Shown one piece after another: positions 1-11,340 of a stretch of 64,000 nucleotides of DNA. The stretch comes from Spirodela intermedia (Eukaryota; Streptophyta; Magnoliopsida; Alismatales; Araceae). The notes under the pieces are model-generated. The model was not told the DNA's origin. It searched no databases and worked only from the letters and a program-made list of their open reading frames with translations. How positions within the stretch are numbered: the first letter of the stretch is position 1; each line of letters begins with the position of its first letter. The position numbers and the translations under genes are program-made. The stretch covers positions 342,001-406,000 of the forward strand of contig LR746271.1 of assembly GCA_902729315.2 (NCBI GenBank), given 5' to 3'.

Positions 1-956
1 GATTCCTCCCGTGAGAAGGGAGGGAGGCCTCAAAGGAACACGTACGCATCAAGCCGCCAAGTCCACCGACTGGATGTGAGTGGCACCTAGGACCACCCAA
101 TTGCGACACGACACGCGTCGAAGCCACGTCGGCCAACCGACGGCTGCGTTAGTTTTATCGGCCGGTCGGTAGTGGAATGACGCCATTCGTACCGACTTGC
201 TCCAGAAGAGTTCTTTCATCTTTTTAACACCTTTTCGCCCCCTCGGCCGCGCTCTTTCTCTCCGCCGTCGGATCGATGGACCCATCTGAAGAGATCGTTG
301 ACACACTACGCTGACCCCACTTGGCCTCGAGAAGAAGATGACGACTGTGTTTATTTATTTACTTTTATTAATTGACGCGTTGGGTTCTTCTATGCTGAAG
401 CGGCAGTCTTATCCGGCCTCGCCACGTGGAGGAAGCCCGGCGCTTTCCGCAGCAGATCCATTCGGCATCCCGAGCAGTTTTCTTCCTAGACGAAGCACCA
501 CGTGGCGGAGAATCGGCAATGGTCCCATCTCCATCTCAACAGATTGGTGGGCCAGACCGGAGCGCACCACCGGGTTCGGGCCTTCCAAACGGGTCCGGGC
601 CTCATAGTTATCCGGCCCGGAGCCCGTTTTCTCCTCTGAGAAAGGTAGGCGTACTCACTGGGTGGGTCGTTAATTGAGAGGTTTAAGAAGTGGAGTTGTC
701 AACGCCATTTAAGGAGCATAAGGGGGGGGATAATGATAGAAATAAACATAAAAATAGATGCAGGGCAGCAGCATCAAATTTATTTCTCTTTCTGGAAAAG
801 TTGCTTTGCCCCCAGACGTCAATGATCCTGAGGAGCATTCCCTCTCAACCGAGGCTCAGAAAGCATCAAGAAACAGCCACCTGACGCATGAAGAATGCGG
901 GCCATCCATCAATCACACATATATAGCTGCATAAATATATATATATAGATGCAGAT

Positions 957-1027
<71 letters not shown>

Positions 1028-1083
1028 TCATACCAAGGAAGAGAGTTGGATAAGGCTGCATTTGAAATGAGGTTCACAGAGTT
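1..1083. other. Intergenic stretch left of QCR6
   Basis: I see no supportable gene here. Two CACGTG G-box cores lie near 424 and 499, each inside a CCACGTGG context, which suggests promoter-type sequence. The open frames in both directions across 49-680 lack any recognisable domain. A pure GA tract runs from about 955 to 1026. The last part, next to position 1084, is probably the 3' untranslated region of the minus-strand QCR6 gene. Confidence 0.5.
955..1026. repeat. (GA)n microsatellite
   Basis: Nearly pure GA dinucleotide run of about 70 bp just beyond the QCR6 stop codon, probably in its 3' untranslated region. Confidence 0.95.
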
Positions 1084-2825
1084 TCAGTTCAGCTTCCTGA
1101 ATAGCTTGGGAGCGACCTGCGCTTAGAAGACGATTTTGAAGGGTAGGGTCAAAATTGATAGGAGCCCACTAGGACAAAATTGATAAAAGGAAAGTCACTC
1201 ACACATTGGTCAACACACGACCAGTAATCAAAGTACTGCCCAGTACAGTGCTTGTGGCCCGTGTTATCATCTTTGATCCTCTGAATGCATTTCTGCGATC
1301 ATTGTAGATAAAAGCTGAGATTAATATTTTTGAAACACGGAAGGGAAAAACGGCGACCATCAGGAACAAATAGAAGCTCTCAGGTTTCATTTTTTAATAT
1401 CCAATTCTAAGGGAGTAACACAACCATTTTTGAATTATCCAAAGCATAATTAACATTTTCTCTTTGAAAGTTTCTCCGTCAAGAAACAAGGGAAAACGTT
1501 GCGATCAGAATCACTCAACATTTTCCTCCTCCAGCACGTAAAACAAGATCACTAAATGGATCTACCTTCACAAAATTCAAAGTTAATCTTACCAGAGAGC
1601 ATGCTCGAGCTTCATGGCAAGAGAAAAAACGAAGTTAACACTATCAAATACACAGTAAGTATTAAAACATTTATATTATGGAGGACGTACTACAAGTAGA
1701 ACATTATATCTCGTGCCATACTAAAAACAAATATGAACGATCTTGAGCTCCAAATCTGCAGAGATTATTCGGGAAGTTACCCCATAATCAACCCAGCTTT
1801 TTACACATTTTGGTTTGCAATTGTCCTCAATGTGCCGTTTTGGATCAACAGGTTCATCATCCGCCCTGCAGAATATACAAAAAAATGCAGTGTATGAGCA
1901 AGTAATCAAGAACACATAGCAGGCTGAAAGCAAGCAGTAACATGATGGCGGCATGGGAATCAACAATATATACAGCCAGTAACAGGATGGTATGGAAAGT
2001 ACAATAGCTTTCATTGATTCTTTCTGTCAATAAACGTGATCCAATGATTTCTCTCGAGGGAAATAAATATTTCAAGACACATTATTCAAGATAACAAACA
2101 CTGAATTTAGTGGACAGCGAAACAAGATCAGGGTTGGGAGGCTCGTCTTACTAATTTTCCCTTTATCCATTTACCCATTCCCTGCTCAATTACCACTGTG
2201 CAAGCCCACGGTATGACTATCTTATCAATACTCCATAATCGGTACTCTACGTTGATTTCTAATGTGGGTGAGGAAAAAGGGAAGCTCACAATCACAATTA
2301 ACAGCATCCTACAGCACCTGCCCGAAAGCAGGAAAAATTGATTCCAACAACATTTTTGAGCCACGAATACTCCACTAGTACATTCTCAACTCCACGATGG
2401 ATGATCAAGTTGGCGTCTGGACTTCTGGATGATAATCTAGTCGCCCTCCTGTTGGTCTTTCTACTGAGTAATTAATGCATAGAGCTTTGCGTAGTGTTTC
2501 TTTTAAGAATGATTAGATCTGGTCGACGGTCATCATCCCACGAAGAGCGGCGAAGAAACGACTGAGTAGAAATGGATCAAAGATGGGGGTAAATCTTCGA
2601 TCAACGCCGCATCTCCTTTTCCCGATCACTCGTTTTACATTGCAGACGCTAAGAATTTACGATCTAATAAATTAGATTGTCATAACTGGAAAATTATCTA
2701 TCACCGTAAGCTACGGAAAAATAAAATTCCAGAAAAGAGGAAACATCAGAGGCAAGATTTATTTGAGCCATTATGGAATCGGAACTGACATGGTGAGCCG
2801 AACGCTCGACTGGCGCTCGATTGGC
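1084..2825 (-). CDS. QCR6: Cytochrome b-c1 complex subunit 6 (hinge protein, QCR6)
   Basis: Small acidic hinge subunit of mitochondrial respiratory complex III, which helps cytochrome c1 interact with cytochrome c. Exons on the minus strand are 1781-1865 (28 aa), 1203-1292 (30 aa) and 1084-1116 (10 aa plus TGA). They join in frame through GT-AG introns to 69 aa with the initial Met, the usual plant length. Visible hallmarks are ADDEPVDPK at the N-terminus, twin CX9C motifs (C21/C31 and C45/C55), HKHCTGQYFDYWSC and the tail VAPKLF. Exon 1781-1865 begins with the single base G followed by GCG GAT, so the ATG must be completed from an upstream exon ending in AT. The best candidate is a 36-base exon 2790-2825 ending ACCAT, with a good TTGCAG acceptor; a leader exon may end at 2974 before GTAAGT. 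The body is secure; the first exon is inference. The gene diverges from the neighbouring histone H3 gene. Confidence 0.88.
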
Positions 2826-2973
2826 CTGCAAGCAGAACTCAACACATTACACAGAATTCAAGAAGAACCAAACTGGAACCCGTTTCAAACGTGAAAATCC
2901 TCGTCGTGGGAGATCATCTGATCATCAAAACGTGAACAGACTGTTAGCATTGTGAGTCATCTCACGGACTTAC

Positions 2974-3110
2974 CTTCCTCCCTCTCCGGGGGACTCTCCT
3001 GTCAAGCACAGCCGGTGGGAGATTCTCCTTCCGACGACGGAATTTTCACAAGCGCCGCCAGGGAGATCCCAATCCCGCCGTCCATTCAGTCAGTCACCCT
3101 AACGGAATCA
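2974..3110 (-). other. Candidate 5' leader exon of QCR6
   Basis: On the minus strand this stretch ends in AAG followed by a strong GTAAGT donor at 2973-2968. It contains a short open frame (Met-Asp-Gly-Gly, 27 codons) that stops before the donor, so it would be untranslated or an upstream ORF. The outer boundary is a guess. Confidence 0.4.
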
Positions 3111-3177
3111 ACGGTCAGATAAAACACAGAACAACCATCTCAACTGTTCATGGGTGACCCGAAAGGCGCTATTTCAA

Positions 3178-3822
<645 letters not shown>

Positions 3823-4205
3823 GGAGGAGGAGGCTCTTCTCGCGCGCGTTGGAAAACGGGGGACGCTCCGCTTGGCAGTATGGTCTAGGAAATCTGATTT
3901 GTACATCGCCCCTTGGAAATTATAAACATATGTCTTCTGCTATGTAGACTTCTCTTTCCTCCGTCACCTCTACTGCCGTAAAACCTAATCTGTAGGCAAA
4001 TTTTCTGGGGGTTCATTAAATTGAAGTTTCTCATGCGTTTGGTTCAGCCAATCTTTACAGTAGAAGCGTGTAAAGCGGGACATTCGAGTCTTCTTCTCCG
4101 CTCTGGCCAGGTTCGCGTTAAACCAAAGCTGAGTCTTCTCCGAAGATTTCATCGCACGGGGAGAAGTGGGGTGGTTAGAGATCAGACAGGCGGGGTTCTT
4201 CATCG
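3823..4205. other. Histone 3' region and spacer
   Basis: Holds the presumed H3 3' untranslated region and a spacer up to the YKT6 relic. No further gene is visible. Confidence 0.6.
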
Positions 4206-5108
4206 ATGAAGATCACGGCCCTTCTCGTCATAAAATCGTCTGTCTTGCGGGAGGCCTCATCGTCCGGGCCGTCTGATCCCCCCTTCTCCTGGCGAATGCC
4301 ACCGACGTCAGCCATTTCAGTTTCTTTCAGCGTTCGGCTGCCAGGGAATTCATCGTCTTTGTCGGTCGCACCCTGACCAAGATGACTCTTCCTGGCCAGC
4401 GGCAATCTGTTCAGCATGAAGGTACGTACATCTTTCCTGTTTACTTGAACCCCAATTCAATGTGAACTTGTTTTCAGCCTGTGTGAGCCCAGAATTAACG
4501 TAGTTGGTATGATAACATCGTGTGGTTTCTTCTCGGCGTAAATGTGCTCATCTCTATCTGATCTTTGCTTCTGGGTAGAATGTTGTATATATGCGAACCA
4601 GACCAAGCAATTTCACGGCAACTCCTCTCCCTTTATACACAACCATTTCAAGAGCACCATCAGTGACCTTCCCTGAATAGACTCTGAGTTAATGACAGAG
4701 AGTGACAATGGCCCAAGTCGGTTTTGCTACCGAGATGATGCCATAGATTTCTGATGATCCTGTAGATGATTCCTGCGTGAGGCCCAATTGTGTACTCTGG
4801 TTGTCGGCAAGCTATTTTGATTGGCCATGCAAAAAAAATTATTTTGCTATGGAGAAAAATCTGATGTGATGATATCAGTTGAAGGAGATGATGCTTAAAA
4901 TTTAGCATTTTAAGACATTTACTCTGACCAATTGTTCTTGGATATGCCGAAAACTCTTCTTTTAAAAAAAAATCAGAATTCCTTGCCGTGCAACTTTTGT
5001 AATTGGAGAAACCTTGATCTCAAATATATTTTTCAGGGAAAAAATCGGAAATTTTATACTCGATTTATATGGGTCTAATTTGCAGAGTACAAGGTGCATT
5101 CTTACCAA
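4206..5108 (+). pseudogene. Truncated YKT6 R-SNARE pseudogene
   Basis: YKT6 is a lipid-anchored longin-domain SNARE of the Golgi/vacuole pathway. Segment 4206-4421 encodes its first exon: it starts MKITALLVIKS, later reads SHFSFFQRSAAREFIVFVGR and ends at QRQSVQHE followed by a GTACGT donor. The first part and the second part are in different frames. They would join if the C run at 4278-4283 had seven C's instead of six, so a one-base deletion (or sequencing error) breaks the ORF. A second-exon fragment begins at 5086 after TTTGCAG and reads EYKVHSY (with the split G). After about 5108 only a degraded hint of the family sequence follows, then CT repeats. The SNARE core and the C-terminal prenylation exon are absent. 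I call it a 5'-partial pseudogene. Confidence 0.85.
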
Positions 5109-5148
5109 ATGAAGTTTTTGTGTTCAATTATTATACCCGAAACCCTAC

Positions 5149-5152
<4 letters not shown>

Positions 5153-5195
<43 letters not shown>
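5153..5195. repeat. (CT)n microsatellite
   Basis: Pure CT dinucleotide tract of about 43 bp just downstream of the YKT6 relic. Confidence 0.95.
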
Positions 5196-5198
<3 letters not shown>

Positions 5199-5519
5199 AA
5201 TATATAAACACAGAGATATTCGGTTCAATGTTTTGCAAAATGTTCCGTTGAGAGCTGTTAATATCGTATTATCTGTTTTCTCCTTGGTATTATCCACCGC
5301 TGTTGCACCATCAGAGAAGCTGGGATCATTAGCCGTGGCATCCTTTTTTTTTTGGGTTCAGGGGAGGGGGGGTTTGCCACGTTGGCACAGGAGTGGACCA
5401 CCTTGATCAACATAAGCACCTGGCCGGGCCGTAACCAGTATATGATTCCGGTCTGATTCAGATAAATCGGGCCCAGTTCATCCTATAGGCCCATCTCTCG
5501 CATTATATTTTTCTTCCAA

Positions 5520-5550
<31 letters not shown>

Positions 5551-5910
5551 CTTGTTCTCATTAAATCTTTTGTTTATTGTGACCGTCGGATCCCCGATTT
5601 CGGCTGTTCTTCAAGCAAGCCAAGAAGACGAACCAGTGCTGAGACTTATTGCTGGTCAACCCTCTTCCTTCAATGCTGCGGTGGGTACACCACCCACTTC
5701 CATTGACTTTTTGGCTGGGAACAGCTCATCTTGACTTTTGTAGGGCGAGGGATAGAGAAGCAAGAGCTAATTGGTGATTTAAAAGATGTGAACAGGAATG
5801 GCATGCTCCCTTTGTCGCGTCCGTTGACTCCTTGGCTTCGAGCTGCCCATCTTGACCCGTTAGGCTTGACTTTTGCGGACAGCCATTCTACGACAGAGGG
5901 ATAGGGAAAA

Positions 5911-6223
5911 AGGCCTGATAGTTTATTTACAATTAGAGGGGGTTATTGGCAAAAAGTACATAACTTGGCGCGAGAGGGCCCACGGAAGTAGAAAGAGAGA
6001 GGGAAGTTGGACGGTCACATCTCCTTAGGATTCGCTATCCAGGACCCGCCACGTGTCCTTGAAGAAAGGCCCGATAGTTTATCGACAATTTGAGGGGGGT
6101 TATTGGTCAAAAGAACATCAAATAAGTTAGCGAAAGAGGGGCACGGAAGTGGAGAGAGAGAGAGGGAAGTTGAACGGTCACATGTCCCTAGGACATGCCT
6201 ATAGAGTGGGCGTGCCACGTGTC
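5911..6223. repeat. Tandem duplication with G-boxes in FBPase promoter
   Basis: Two diverged copies of an approximately 150 bp unit, 5911-6057 and 6066-6223. Both begin AGGCC(T/C)GATAGTTTAT, contain a GGGAAGTTG(G/A)ACGGTCACAT block and end in GCCACGTGTC. The CACGTG cores are at 6050-6055 and 6216-6221. The duplication therefore doubles a G-box/ABRE-like element upstream of the gene. Confidence 0.85.
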
Positions 6224-6430
6224 GAAAAAGCTTCAGTCTCCGTATCCCTATCCATTCCCGCGCACCAGCTCTATCCGCACGCAGCGCCGTATGCACAAGG
6301 CGCCACCGTCCCCGTCATCCTCGGCTTCCCCTCCTTCCTCTCTCTTCCCCCGGCTGGGAGCTCCCGGTGGCGGTGGTGCCGACGGCGGCGGCGACGGCGG
6401 CGCTCTCTCTCTCTCTCTCTTTTAGGCGCC

Positions 6431-8811
6431 ATGGACCACGCGGCGGAGGCGCACCGGACCGACCTGATGACGCTGACGAGGCACGTCCTGAACGAGCAGT
6501 CGAAGCACCCGGAGTCCAAGGGCGACTTCACCATCCTCCTCAGCCACATCGTCCTCGGCTGCAAGTTCGTCTGCTCCGCCGTGAACAAGGTGTGATCCTT
6601 CGCCGCCGCGCTCACTTTCTGATGATGATCCCGAGTCGGTCATTCCATTCCCTCTGCGAATGATGCCACCGCGCTTTTCTGTGGTCGAAGGTCCGATTTG
6701 ATTTCGTGATTCCTTTATCAAGTTTCTCGAATCGATCAAGATCTCCGGTCCATCGAGAAGCTCGATGATTCCGCTCCAAAGACCTCACAATAATCTTGTC
6801 CGTTGCGACTCGGTCTGGGGAGATAGCCTTGGATTCTTTCGGCTGTGGTTTCTGCCCTCCCCTTCCTCGTCATATAAGGACGGTTTCTTCTCGCAGGCTG
6901 GCCTCGCGAAGCTCATCGGACTTGCTGGAGATACGAACGTCCAGGTAGAGCTCTCTTCCTCATCTGTCCTCGACAAGAGGGATCGTCTGTCATCTGGATT
7001 TTTCTTACCAGAAAATGCGATTAGTATCTTCATCTCGCGCAAATCACAGTGAAGGAATTGCGTTAGGTCATAGATCCGATCACTGGCGGGAGCTTAATTT
7101 CTTCTCTGAGAATATAGCTATGCTGACTCCGTGTGATTCAGGGCGAGGAGCAGAAGAAGCTCGACGTGCTCTCGAACGAGGTCTTCATCAAGGCCCTGAC
7201 CAGCAGCGGGAGGACGGTGAGTCTCCGCAGCTAATTCCATTACTCATCGCGTCGGAGAGAACTCCGCTTTGTCGCACCAGGAGCAGCCTGACGACATCCA
7301 TGGAATTATCGACAGTGCATTCTCGTTTCCGAGGAAGACGAAGAGGCCACCTTCGTGGACCCAGCGCTGCGCGGAAGGTCTCCACCCGCTCGTCCCCTTT
7401 CCTCCCTGGGCAACTTGCTCCTGCAGCCTGTGACAAGATCTTCTTTCCTAGTACCGCAGGTACTGCGTCGTCTTCGACCCTCTTGATGGCTCCTCCAACA
7501 TCGACTGCGGCGTCTCCATTGGAACAGTGGGTTCCCTCTCTTCCATTTTCTGGCCTTCACATCCCCCCCCCCCCCCGTCCCCTCCCCTCCTCCCCACAGA
7601 GGATACTTCTCTTTCTCAGTCTTCAAACCCAGCTATCTTTCTATCTCTCTGCAGATTTTTGGGATCTACATGATAAAGGACAAGAACAAGGTGACGGTGG
7701 AGGATGTGCTGCAACCGGGGAAGAAAATGGTCGCCGCAGGGTACTGCATGTACGGGAGCTCTTGCATGGTAAGCCAATCATGCACAAGATGATCAAATTT
7801 CCCCCTGTGCTGCAATCAAAATCCCGGGCTTTTTTCTTCTTTCTTTCTTTCTACGTAATCGTGATCCCCAAGGGTCTCTACGTTGCAGCTCGTGTTGAGC
7901 ACCGGAAGAGGCGTCAATGGCTTCACCCTCGACCCATCTCTCGGGGAGTTCATACTCACGCACCCAAATATCAAGGTAACCTGAAAGACGAAAGAAACAT
8001 AATCAATATATCAGCTTTTTTTTTTCAGAGTTATCATGTTGCAGTCCCTCTCTGTAGATTCCGAAGAAAGGAAGTATATACTCGGTGAACGAGGGCAACG
8101 CCAAGAACTGGGACGAACCCACAGCGAGGTAGATGAACACCGTTGACTCCCCGTTACTGGTGTCGGGACTCGTTGACTTGATACGTTTCGGTCAAACAGG
8201 TACGTCGAGAGGTGCAAGTTCCCCCAGGACGGATCGTCTCCCAAGTCCCTCAGATACGTCGGAAGGTCTTTCCTCCCTCCCTCCCTCCCCTCAGATACTT
8301 CTCCCCATCTCTTGCTTGTTCTTGACGGTCGCCGTCGTTCTTCGAGGGCCGCAGCATGGTTGCCGACGTTCATCGGACTCTGCTCTACGGAGGCATCTTC
8401 CTGTACCCTGCGGATAAGAAGAGCCCCAATGGGAAGCTCCGGTATGTCTAAACTTCTCCACCCGACTGACTTGCCTGGCTTCTGGGACTTACGACGATGG
8501 CCATTTTGAGCGGCGCAGAGTCCTCTACGAAGTCTTCCCAATGTCGTTCCTCATGGAGCAAGCCGGAGGGCAGGCTTTCACTGGCAAAGGACGGGTAAAT
8601 ACTAGCAAACCACCCTTGATCTCTCACTTCTCCTCTCTATCGATTGCCTTCGAGAACTGAAATCGAGGAGGATCTCCGAACTGGTTTCTGGCAGGCGCTC
8701 GAACTGGTTCCCACGAAGATCCACGAGAGGTCTCCAATTTTCCTGGGGAGCTACGACGACGTTGAGGAGATCAAGACCCTCTACGCTGCTTCTGTGGAGA
8801 AGGAAGCCTGA
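6431..8811 (+). CDS. Fructose-1,6-bisphosphatase, cytosolic
   Basis: Hydrolyses fructose-1,6-bisphosphate to fructose-6-phosphate in the cytosol, a control step of sucrose synthesis and gluconeogenesis. Twelve exons: 6431-6589, 6897-6944, 7142-7216, 7316-7377, 7460-7526, 7655-7768, 7889-7975, 8058-8128, 8200-8265, 8355-8441, 8519-8594, 8695-8811. They join in frame to 342 aa, the normal cytosolic size. The metal/substrate motif [11 protein letters not shown] lies at 120-130, preceded by [19 protein letters not shown] and the C-terminal [13 protein letters not shown] and ERSPIFLGS blocks follow. There is no transit peptide and no plastid redox-loop cysteine insertion, so this is the cytosolic and not the chloroplast isoform. 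The ATG sits just after a CT tract in the leader. The 3' end lies 37 bp from the stop codon of the convergent PORR gene. Confidence 0.97.
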
Positions 8812-8848
8812 TCCTCGTGGAGAAGAAACACGGTTACCATTGATGGGC

Positions 8849-10219
8849 TCAGGGGGGGTCATCGAACAGAGCCTTGTAGAACCTCCGTCTTTCTTCCGAC
8901 TGGTAAACCCTAGAGGGCTCCACGGTTTCCTCCCCGTCTCGTGAGGTCCCCTTCCCCACCCTCAGCGGGGCGATATCCCCCTTGTTCCTCTTCTTCTCCA
9001 GATTCGCCAGGTGCCGTCTCCTGTTGTACTCGTGCAGCCCTTCCTGCATCAGCTCCCCCAGCTTCTCCTTGGCGACCACCAGGGGATGCTTGTCCACGAG
9101 CTCCGATCCGTCGTATCCTTCCCTGAGGAGCGCGGTGTAGATCTTGTACCGGTTGGAGACGTAGAAGATGCAGGGATGCCGGAGAAGCAGGCTCCCCAGC
9201 CTCTCCGGCAGGGAGAACTCCCTCCTGAAGTGCCCCAACTTGACGATCGACAGCTTCTTCCACAGGGTAAGGGATAGCAGCTCGTGGACCATTCCGACAG
9301 CTCGCTTCTCCGATTCCATCTGCTCCGCCGAGTAGGGCGATGCGTAGGGCGTACCTTCGTTGAAGGCGTCGAAACTCGCTCGAGATTTGATCCAGGTCGA
9401 CGGCAGCGAGCAGAGGAAGAGGGGCGGGGTCTTCCGCTCCGCGGCCATGGCCTCCACGGCGGAGACCGCCAGATCGGCGTCCCACCGGAGGAGCTCGATC
9501 TCCATCGAGTTCCTCCTCCCGCTTCCATTCACGATCCGGAAGACGTCCGAGTACTTGAGAACGATCCTCAAGACGTAGTCGTCCGGCAGTCCGAAGCTCC
9601 GCTTCAGCTCGTTGAGCTTGACCACGTTCAGCCGGTGATCGCGGACGAGCATCAGGACCTTCGCGAGCCGCCGCGCCATGTCCATCTCCGCCGCCTCTCT
9701 GGTGACCTCCTCCTCGTCGACGAGGGCGGCCATGCGCTTGGAGAAACCGTAGAGCGTCTCCCCGCTCCCGGCGGGATCGACGAAGGTCTCAAAGCAGCAG
9801 GGATACTTGTGGAGCCAGTTGAGCGCCCGCCCCTGTAGATCGAGCGTCTTGAATCTCTTCTGGAGGGACTGCACTGTGGCGACACGGCCAGGGCTCCGGA
9901 GCAGGACGTTCTTGATCTGGTTGTTCACGATCCAGCGGCGGTTGCGGGAGAGCGCCTTCTCCAGCGCGGGGTCCTTCTTCATCGACCATACGGAACGTCT
10001 CCATTGGAGGCAGAAGGGTGGAGCACAGCTAGGGCCAGGGCCAAGGAGGCTAGGGTTAGGGTTTTGGGGGCGGCGGCAGGGAAGAACGATGAGGCGGACG
10101 ATGGAGGTCCAGGTCCCCTTTACGGCCATCGAAAGGCCGCGAAAGGGGAAGGAGCATCGCCCACGGTCGCTGCGCTCTGCGACTATCCAGATCCCTCTAG
10201 AATCCATTCCGGAAGCCAT
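8849..10219 (-). CDS. PORR-domain organelle RNA-binding protein (WTF1/WTF9-like)
   Basis: Intronless gene of 456 codons on the minus strand. The PORR (plant organelle RNA recognition) domain starts near residue 80 with ALEKALSRNRRWIVNNQ and includes the family block LNWLHKYPCCFETF, then VLRIVLKYSDVFRI, FSLPERLGSLLLRHPCIFYV and YTALLREGYDGSELVDKHPL. Known members promote group II intron splicing in chloroplasts or mitochondria; the specific target here is unknown. The first ATG is at 10219, but an internal Met at 10129 (MAVKGTWTSIVRLIVLPCRR) begins a basic, Ser/Arg-rich segment that looks more like an organelle transit peptide, so the start is open. The C-terminus is charged (RRRHLANLEKKRNKG). 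The stop codon is 37 bp from the end of the convergent FBPase CDS, so the two 3' untranslated regions should overlap. Confidence 0.9.
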   Translation of the reverse strand: MASGMDSRGIWIVAERSDRGRCSFPFRGLSMAVKGTWTSIVRLIVLPCRRPQNPNPSLLGPGPSCAPPFCLQWRRSVWSMKKDPALEKALSRNRRWIVNNQIKNVLLRSPGRVATVQSLQKRFKTLDLQGRALNWLHKYPCCFETFVDPAGSGETLYGFSKRMAALVDEEEVTREAAEMDMARRLAKVLMLVRDHRLNVVKLNELKRSFGLPDDYVLRIVLKYSDVFRIVNGSGRRNSMEIELLRWDADLAVSAVEAMAAERKTPPLFLCSLPSTWIKSRASFDAFNEGTPYASPYSAEQMESEKRAVGMVHELLSLTLWKKLSIVKLGHFRREFSLPERLGSLLLRHPCIFYVSNRYKIYTALLREGYDGSELVDKHPLVVAKEKLGELMQEGLHEYNRRRHLANLEKKRNKGDIAPLRVGKGTSRDGEETVEPSRVYQSEERRRFYKALFDDPP

Positions 10220-10370
10220 CTTGCGTTACTTTGAGAAAGAACGCATTTCCTCAACTCATTCTTAGAAGGCCGTCCCAAGCAAACGAAACTCCGACCGGCC
10301 GTGTAGGGGGGGGAATTAACGCGATATAAAACCTGATTTAAAATTAATTAACTATCGGAAATTCATCAGT

Positions 10371-10455
10371 TCAATTTCGAAAGCTCCCCAAAAAAAACTA
10401 TAAGAAAACACAACTCATCCCCCGCAAAAAAGATTGGGATATGTAGTATGAACTA

Positions 10456-10489
<34 letters not shown>

Positions 10490-11340
10490 CAGAGTAGATA
10501 AATATGATTGTATATATTTTAAATATATAACTATATAACGTTATTTGTAATAATGGGTTTTTGTTAATTATTTCATTCGGTAAAAATATTATTGAGAAAT
10601 AAAAGGTAACAACAATACGCAAATAAAACAGGGAAATGGTCTAATTTCGAATGCTCCCCCAAAAAAACTATAGCATAAGACAACCCGTTCCCTTCAAAAA
10701 AATGGGGATAATGAAGTATTAGCTCTAGAGAGAGTAAGAGAGAGAAGAAAAATATTAGTGTATATTTTTAATATATATAATCGTATATCGATATTTGTAA
10801 TAATGTGTTTTTTAATTAATTCGCTCAATAAGAAAATTAATTTTAAAATTACCCACAAATTTCAAATAAAACGGGCCAATGGTTTAATTTCGAACGCTCC
10901 CTAAAAAACTATAAGAAAAATGGGGATAATGAAGTACGAACTAACTAGAGAGAGAGAGAGAGAGAGAGAGAGTATATGTATTATTTTATATTTTAAAAAT
11001 ATACATAATTGCATGTCGTATTTATAACAAATGAGTATTTATTAAATACTCATTTCAATAAGGTTATTCTTAACCAATAAATTTTTTACCCACAATATTC
11101 GAACAAAACGGGATAGTGGTCTATTATTGAACGAGCCCCAAGTATTAGTGAAATACGAACTGACTAGAGAGAGAGAGAGAGAGAGAGATAAATATCAGTG
11201 TATCTTTTATTTTAAATATATAACTCTATATCGTCATTTCTAATAAGTTTTTGTTAATTACCTCATTCAATAAGAATATTATTAAAAAAAGAGATATTTT
11301 CATAATTCAAAATAGAAATAAGAATTTAAAGGTAAATCAC
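10371..11340. repeat. Tandem array of ~240-270 bp units, each with an internal GA microsatellite
   Basis: Four diverged copies start at about 10371, 10641, 10884 and 11121. Each begins with a (T)AATTTCGAA-GCTCCCC-like box, continues through an A-rich stretch, GAAGTA(T/C)GAACTAAC-like sequence and a GA tract, then AT-rich sequence ending in AAATAAAACGGG-like sequence. Spacings are about 270, 243 and 237 bp. No ORF or terminal inverted repeat is evident. Confidence 0.85.

Larger units (their letters stand above)
5109..6430. other. Spacer and cytosolic FBPase promoter
   Basis: Contains a (CT)n tract at 5153-5195, an (AT)n tract near 5530-5551, two sets of local duplications (5697-5757 with 5821-5909, and 5911-6057 with 6066-6223), and a CT tract at 6402-6421 immediately before the FBPase start. 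No gene of its own is supported. Confidence 0.7.

Noticed and set aside
7015-8088. 357-codon plus-strand open frame across the FBPase gene
   Set aside because: It reads through FBPase introns 2-8 in a non-coding combination; the conserved FBPase exons with GT-AG boundaries explain the stretch.
9284-9838. Long plus-strand open frames opposite the PORR gene
   Set aside because: They are antisense shadows of a GC-rich coding exon and show no domain.
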